This document shows, piece after piece, positions 5,390 to 6,815 of a stretch of DNA of 6,815 bases. Where the stretch lies: NCBI GenBank assembly GCA_030605705.1, contig JAUWHU010000192.1, positions 1 to 6,815 of the forward strand, read 5' to 3'. The DNA is from Thermoflexia bacterium. Lineage in GTDB: Bacteria > Chloroflexota > Anaerolineae > B4-G1 > SLSP01. The translations under genes were made by a program, and so were the position numbers. The number at the start of each line of letters is the position of its first letter. Within the stretch, counting starts at the first letter, position 1. The notes beneath the pieces are model-generated. The model searched no databases. It was given only the letters and a program-made list of their open reading frames with translations, and was not told the origin of the DNA.

Positions 5390-6285
5390 GCGAACGTCCT
5401 ATTTGTAGTTACGAAGGCTCAGGTTACAGCACTGAGTTTTGGACGCCGGAGCGTGCCTACGAGGATGGTGTCGAGCGGGTGGCGTTGCGCGCCCTCCTCC
5501 CCCCTACCGGGCGCACCCTCCTGGAGATCGGGGCAGGGTTCGGACGGCTGGCGGATCTCTATGCGGGATACGAGACCGTCATCCTCTTCGATTACGCCAG
5601 CACCCAACTGGAGCAGGCCGTCGCGCGGCTGGGTGAGGGGGGGACAGAGGGCCAACCCCGCTACATCTTCGTGAAAGGCGATTTCTACCGCCTGCCTTTT
5701 GCTCCCGGTCTCTGCGACACCGTGACGCTGATCCGCACGCTTCATCACGCCGCCGACGCGCCCGCCGTGCTGCAAGGCGTAAGCGACGCTCTGGCCCCCG
5801 GCGGAGCCTTCGTGTTGGAGTTCGCCAACAAGCACAACCTCAAAGCTTTACTGCGCTATTTCCTGCGCCGCCAAAAGTGGTCTCCCTTCGATCTGGAGCC
5901 GGTGGAGTTCGTCGCGCTCAACTTCGATTTTCACCCGCGCTGGATCTGGCAGCAGCTGGCGCGGCTGGGCCTGCAACGTGAGGCGATTCGCACTGTCTCG
6001 CACTACCGCGCGGGCCTGCTCAAACGCATGGCGCCCACCTCCTGGCTGGTGCGTCTCGATGCGTTAGCCCAGCCCACCGGCGCGTTGTGGCAATGGAGCC
6101 CCAGTGTCTTCGTCCGCTCGCGCGCCCCGGCGGATAAACCCGCTGCTCTCGCCGGCGCGTTCTTCCGCTGCCCGGATTGCGGGGCGCTGCTCGGTTCACC
6201 GCCCCAGGCCGAGTTCCATTGCGTGGCCTGCGACAAAACCTGGCGCCGCGAGGGAGCCATTTACAATTTTCGTGAACCGGCATGA
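5386..6285 (+). CDS. Class I SAM-dependent methyltransferase with C-terminal zinc ribbon
   Basis: A 299-residue cytosolic protein. The Rossmann-type methyltransferase domain spans about residues 22-200. Motif I is L-L-E-I-G-A-G-F-G-R-L (45-55), which binds S-adenosylmethionine. An acidic residue at the end of strand 2 is D69. Motif II/III is K-G-D-F-Y-R-L-P-F...D-T-V-T (97-114), then L-H-H, and a post-motif L-A-P-G-G (136-140). This pattern is that of the Methyltransf_11 (UbiE/COQ5-like) group, which acts on many small molecules and lipids, so the substrate cannot be named. A four-cysteine zinc ribbon closes the protein: C262-x2-C265 and C279-x2-C282. The ATG at 5386 shares ATGA with the upstream stop and lacks a strong Shine-Dalgarno sequence of its own, so its translation probably depends on the membrane-protein gene. 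Confidence 0.92.
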   Translation: MSERPICSYEGSGYSTEFWTPERAYEDGVERVALRALLPPTGRTLLEIGAGFGRLADLYAGYETVILFDYASTQLEQAVARLGEGGTEGQPRYIFVKGDFYRLPFAPGLCDTVTLIRTLHHAADAPAVLQGVSDALAPGGAFVLEFANKHNLKALLRYFLRRQKWSPFDLEPVEFVALNFDFHPRWIWQQLARLGLQREAIRTVSHYRAGLLKRMAPTSWLVRLDALAQPTGALWQWSPSVFVRSRAPADKPAALAGAFFRCPDCGALLGSPPQAEFHCVACDKTWRREGAIYNFREPA

Positions 6286-6410
6286 AGAGTGATTGGTGCG
6301 TTTCAGCGTCGCCGCGTCTCAGCATTTTAGCGACTGCCCGACCGTTCCCGTCTGTGCCGTGGAATCTACAACCTTCAAAGATGAGCGCTTGGGGTTGTCA
6401 TTTTGGTTGG

Positions 6411-6486
6411 GGACACGGATTCTCACGGATAAACATGGATTTTTTTAGCAGTTTTTAATCCGTAAAATCCGTGTTTATCCGTGTCC
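6411..6486. repeat. Long palindrome of the 'CACGGAT' type between convergent genes
   Basis: The left side carries GGACACGGAT (6411-6420), then TCTCACGGAT (6421-6430) and a continuation to about 6444. The right arm is at 6464-6486. Bases 6424-6443 pair with 6464-6483 over 20 positions with one mismatch, which would be a G-U pair in RNA on the plus strand. Alternatively the outer GGACACGGAT pairs perfectly with 6477-6486. The duplicated ACGGAT on the left makes the two pairings mutually exclusive. It lies 3' of both the methyltransferase and the superoxide reductase genes, so it could act as a shared RNA 3'-end structure. The rest of 6286-6504 shows no gene. Confidence 0.7.
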
Positions 6487-6504
6487 TAACTGCTCAGGTC
6501 GCTG

Positions 6505-6815
6505 CTAAGCCAGCCCGATCTCCTTGCTACTTTCCCACAGCCCGTGGATGTTGCAGAAGGATAGCGCGTGCAACGTGCCCGGTTTATCAACCTTCAGTGA
6601 CACGGTTGCTACCGGAGAGGCGAACACGTCGCCCTCGCCGTGGGCGCTGAACTCAAAGTACCCCACCTGATAGGGGAACTTGTTCCCTGCCGGCTGGAAG
6701 TAGAGCGTGATCCAGCTGATGTGGTGTTCGGCGGTGTTGGGGTGGGCGATTTCCTTCCCCACACTGACCTGTACCTCGAAGACCTCGCCCGCCTGCACCA
6801 CATCGGGACACTCGA
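6505..6815 (-). CDS. Superoxide reductase (neelaredoxin/desulfoferrodoxin family), 5' end outside window
   Basis: The frame is open from the right edge to a TAG at 6507-6505, giving about 103 residues of the SOR-like iron domain. The enzyme reduces superoxide to peroxide without releasing oxygen, and is typical of anaerobes and microaerophiles. The iron ligands seen are two histidines in H-P-N-T-A-E-H-H (the H41 and H47 equivalents of the Pyrococcus enzyme) and the cysteine and histidine of C-N-I-H-G-L-W near the C-terminus. The N-terminal E-K-H segment carrying the remaining ligand, and any desulforedoxin-like rubredoxin-type domain, would lie outside the window. Whether it is the one-domain or two-domain class therefore cannot be told. 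The GTG at 6801 is not the likely start, because the family sequence (E-C-P-D-V before V-Q-A-G-E) continues upstream of it to the edge. It converges with the methyltransferase gene. Confidence 0.95.
   Translation of the reverse strand, partial: ECPDVVQAGEVFEVQVSVGKEIAHPNTAEHHISWITLYFQPAGNKFPYQVGYFEFSAHGEGDVFASPVATVSLKVDKPGTLHALSFCNIHGLWESSKEIGLA

Noticed and set aside
5419..5835. Minus-strand open frame of 138 codons inside the methyltransferase gene
   Set aside because: It is antisense to the conserved SAM-binding motifs, with no recognisable domain.
6505..6801. Treating the superoxide reductase as complete from the GTG at 6801
   Set aside because: The reading frame and family-like sequence continue upstream to the window edge, and the N-terminal iron-ligand segment is missing, so the gene is partial.

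Overview
The window looks like a chromosomal segment from an anaerobic or microaerophilic, moderately GC-rich bacterium. The best guess is Chloroflexota (Anaerolineae-like), and this is inference, not proof. It rests on three things: CUT1 sugar permeases, a PDZ/radical-SAM/DUF512 protein and a superoxide reductase lying together; an uncharacterised membrane-anchored protein rich in 'PV-x-x-T-x-P' strands; and intergenic gaps filled with imperfect palindromes and short tandem repeats. No rRNA, tRNA or CRISPR array is visible.

Layout. Positions 1-138 hold the right end of an IS3-family insertion sequence: the last 35 codons of the transposase, then a probable terminal inverted repeat. A minus-strand pair follows: a MalF-type permease of unusual length (2868-1186), then a MalG-type permease (1193-309) whose start overlaps the MalF stop by 8 bases. 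Neither a solute-binding protein nor an ATPase gene lies in the window. Upstream of the pair is a 289-base gap (2869-3157) with an 18/20 inverted repeat, one arm of which is split by a 29-base segment flanked by the 5-base direct repeat TCTGT. Next, also on the minus strand, is the DUF512 gene (4435-3158). It has a perfect TATAAT box 6 bases before its ATG and no visible Shine-Dalgarno sequence, which suggests a leaderless mRNA.

The divergent gap 4436-4807 contains a heptamer tandem repeat, a second imperfect palindrome, a 16-base tandem repeat and a plausible extended -10 promoter. That promoter serves a plus-strand pair: a 193-residue membrane-anchored protein of unknown function (4808-5389), and a SAM-dependent methyltransferase with a C-terminal zinc ribbon (5386-6285), joined by an ATGA overlap. 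A third palindrome (6411-6486) lies between this pair and a convergent minus-strand superoxide reductase gene (6815-6505), whose 5' end is outside the window.

How the genes fit together. The two permeases should form the membrane channel of one carbohydrate importer. The two plus-strand genes are probably translationally coupled. Nothing else in the window clearly belongs to one pathway. The most unusual items are the roughly 230-residue, six-hydrophobic-segment insertion in the MalF-like permease, the two promoters with leaderless geometry, the interrupted palindrome, and the unrecognised membrane protein.
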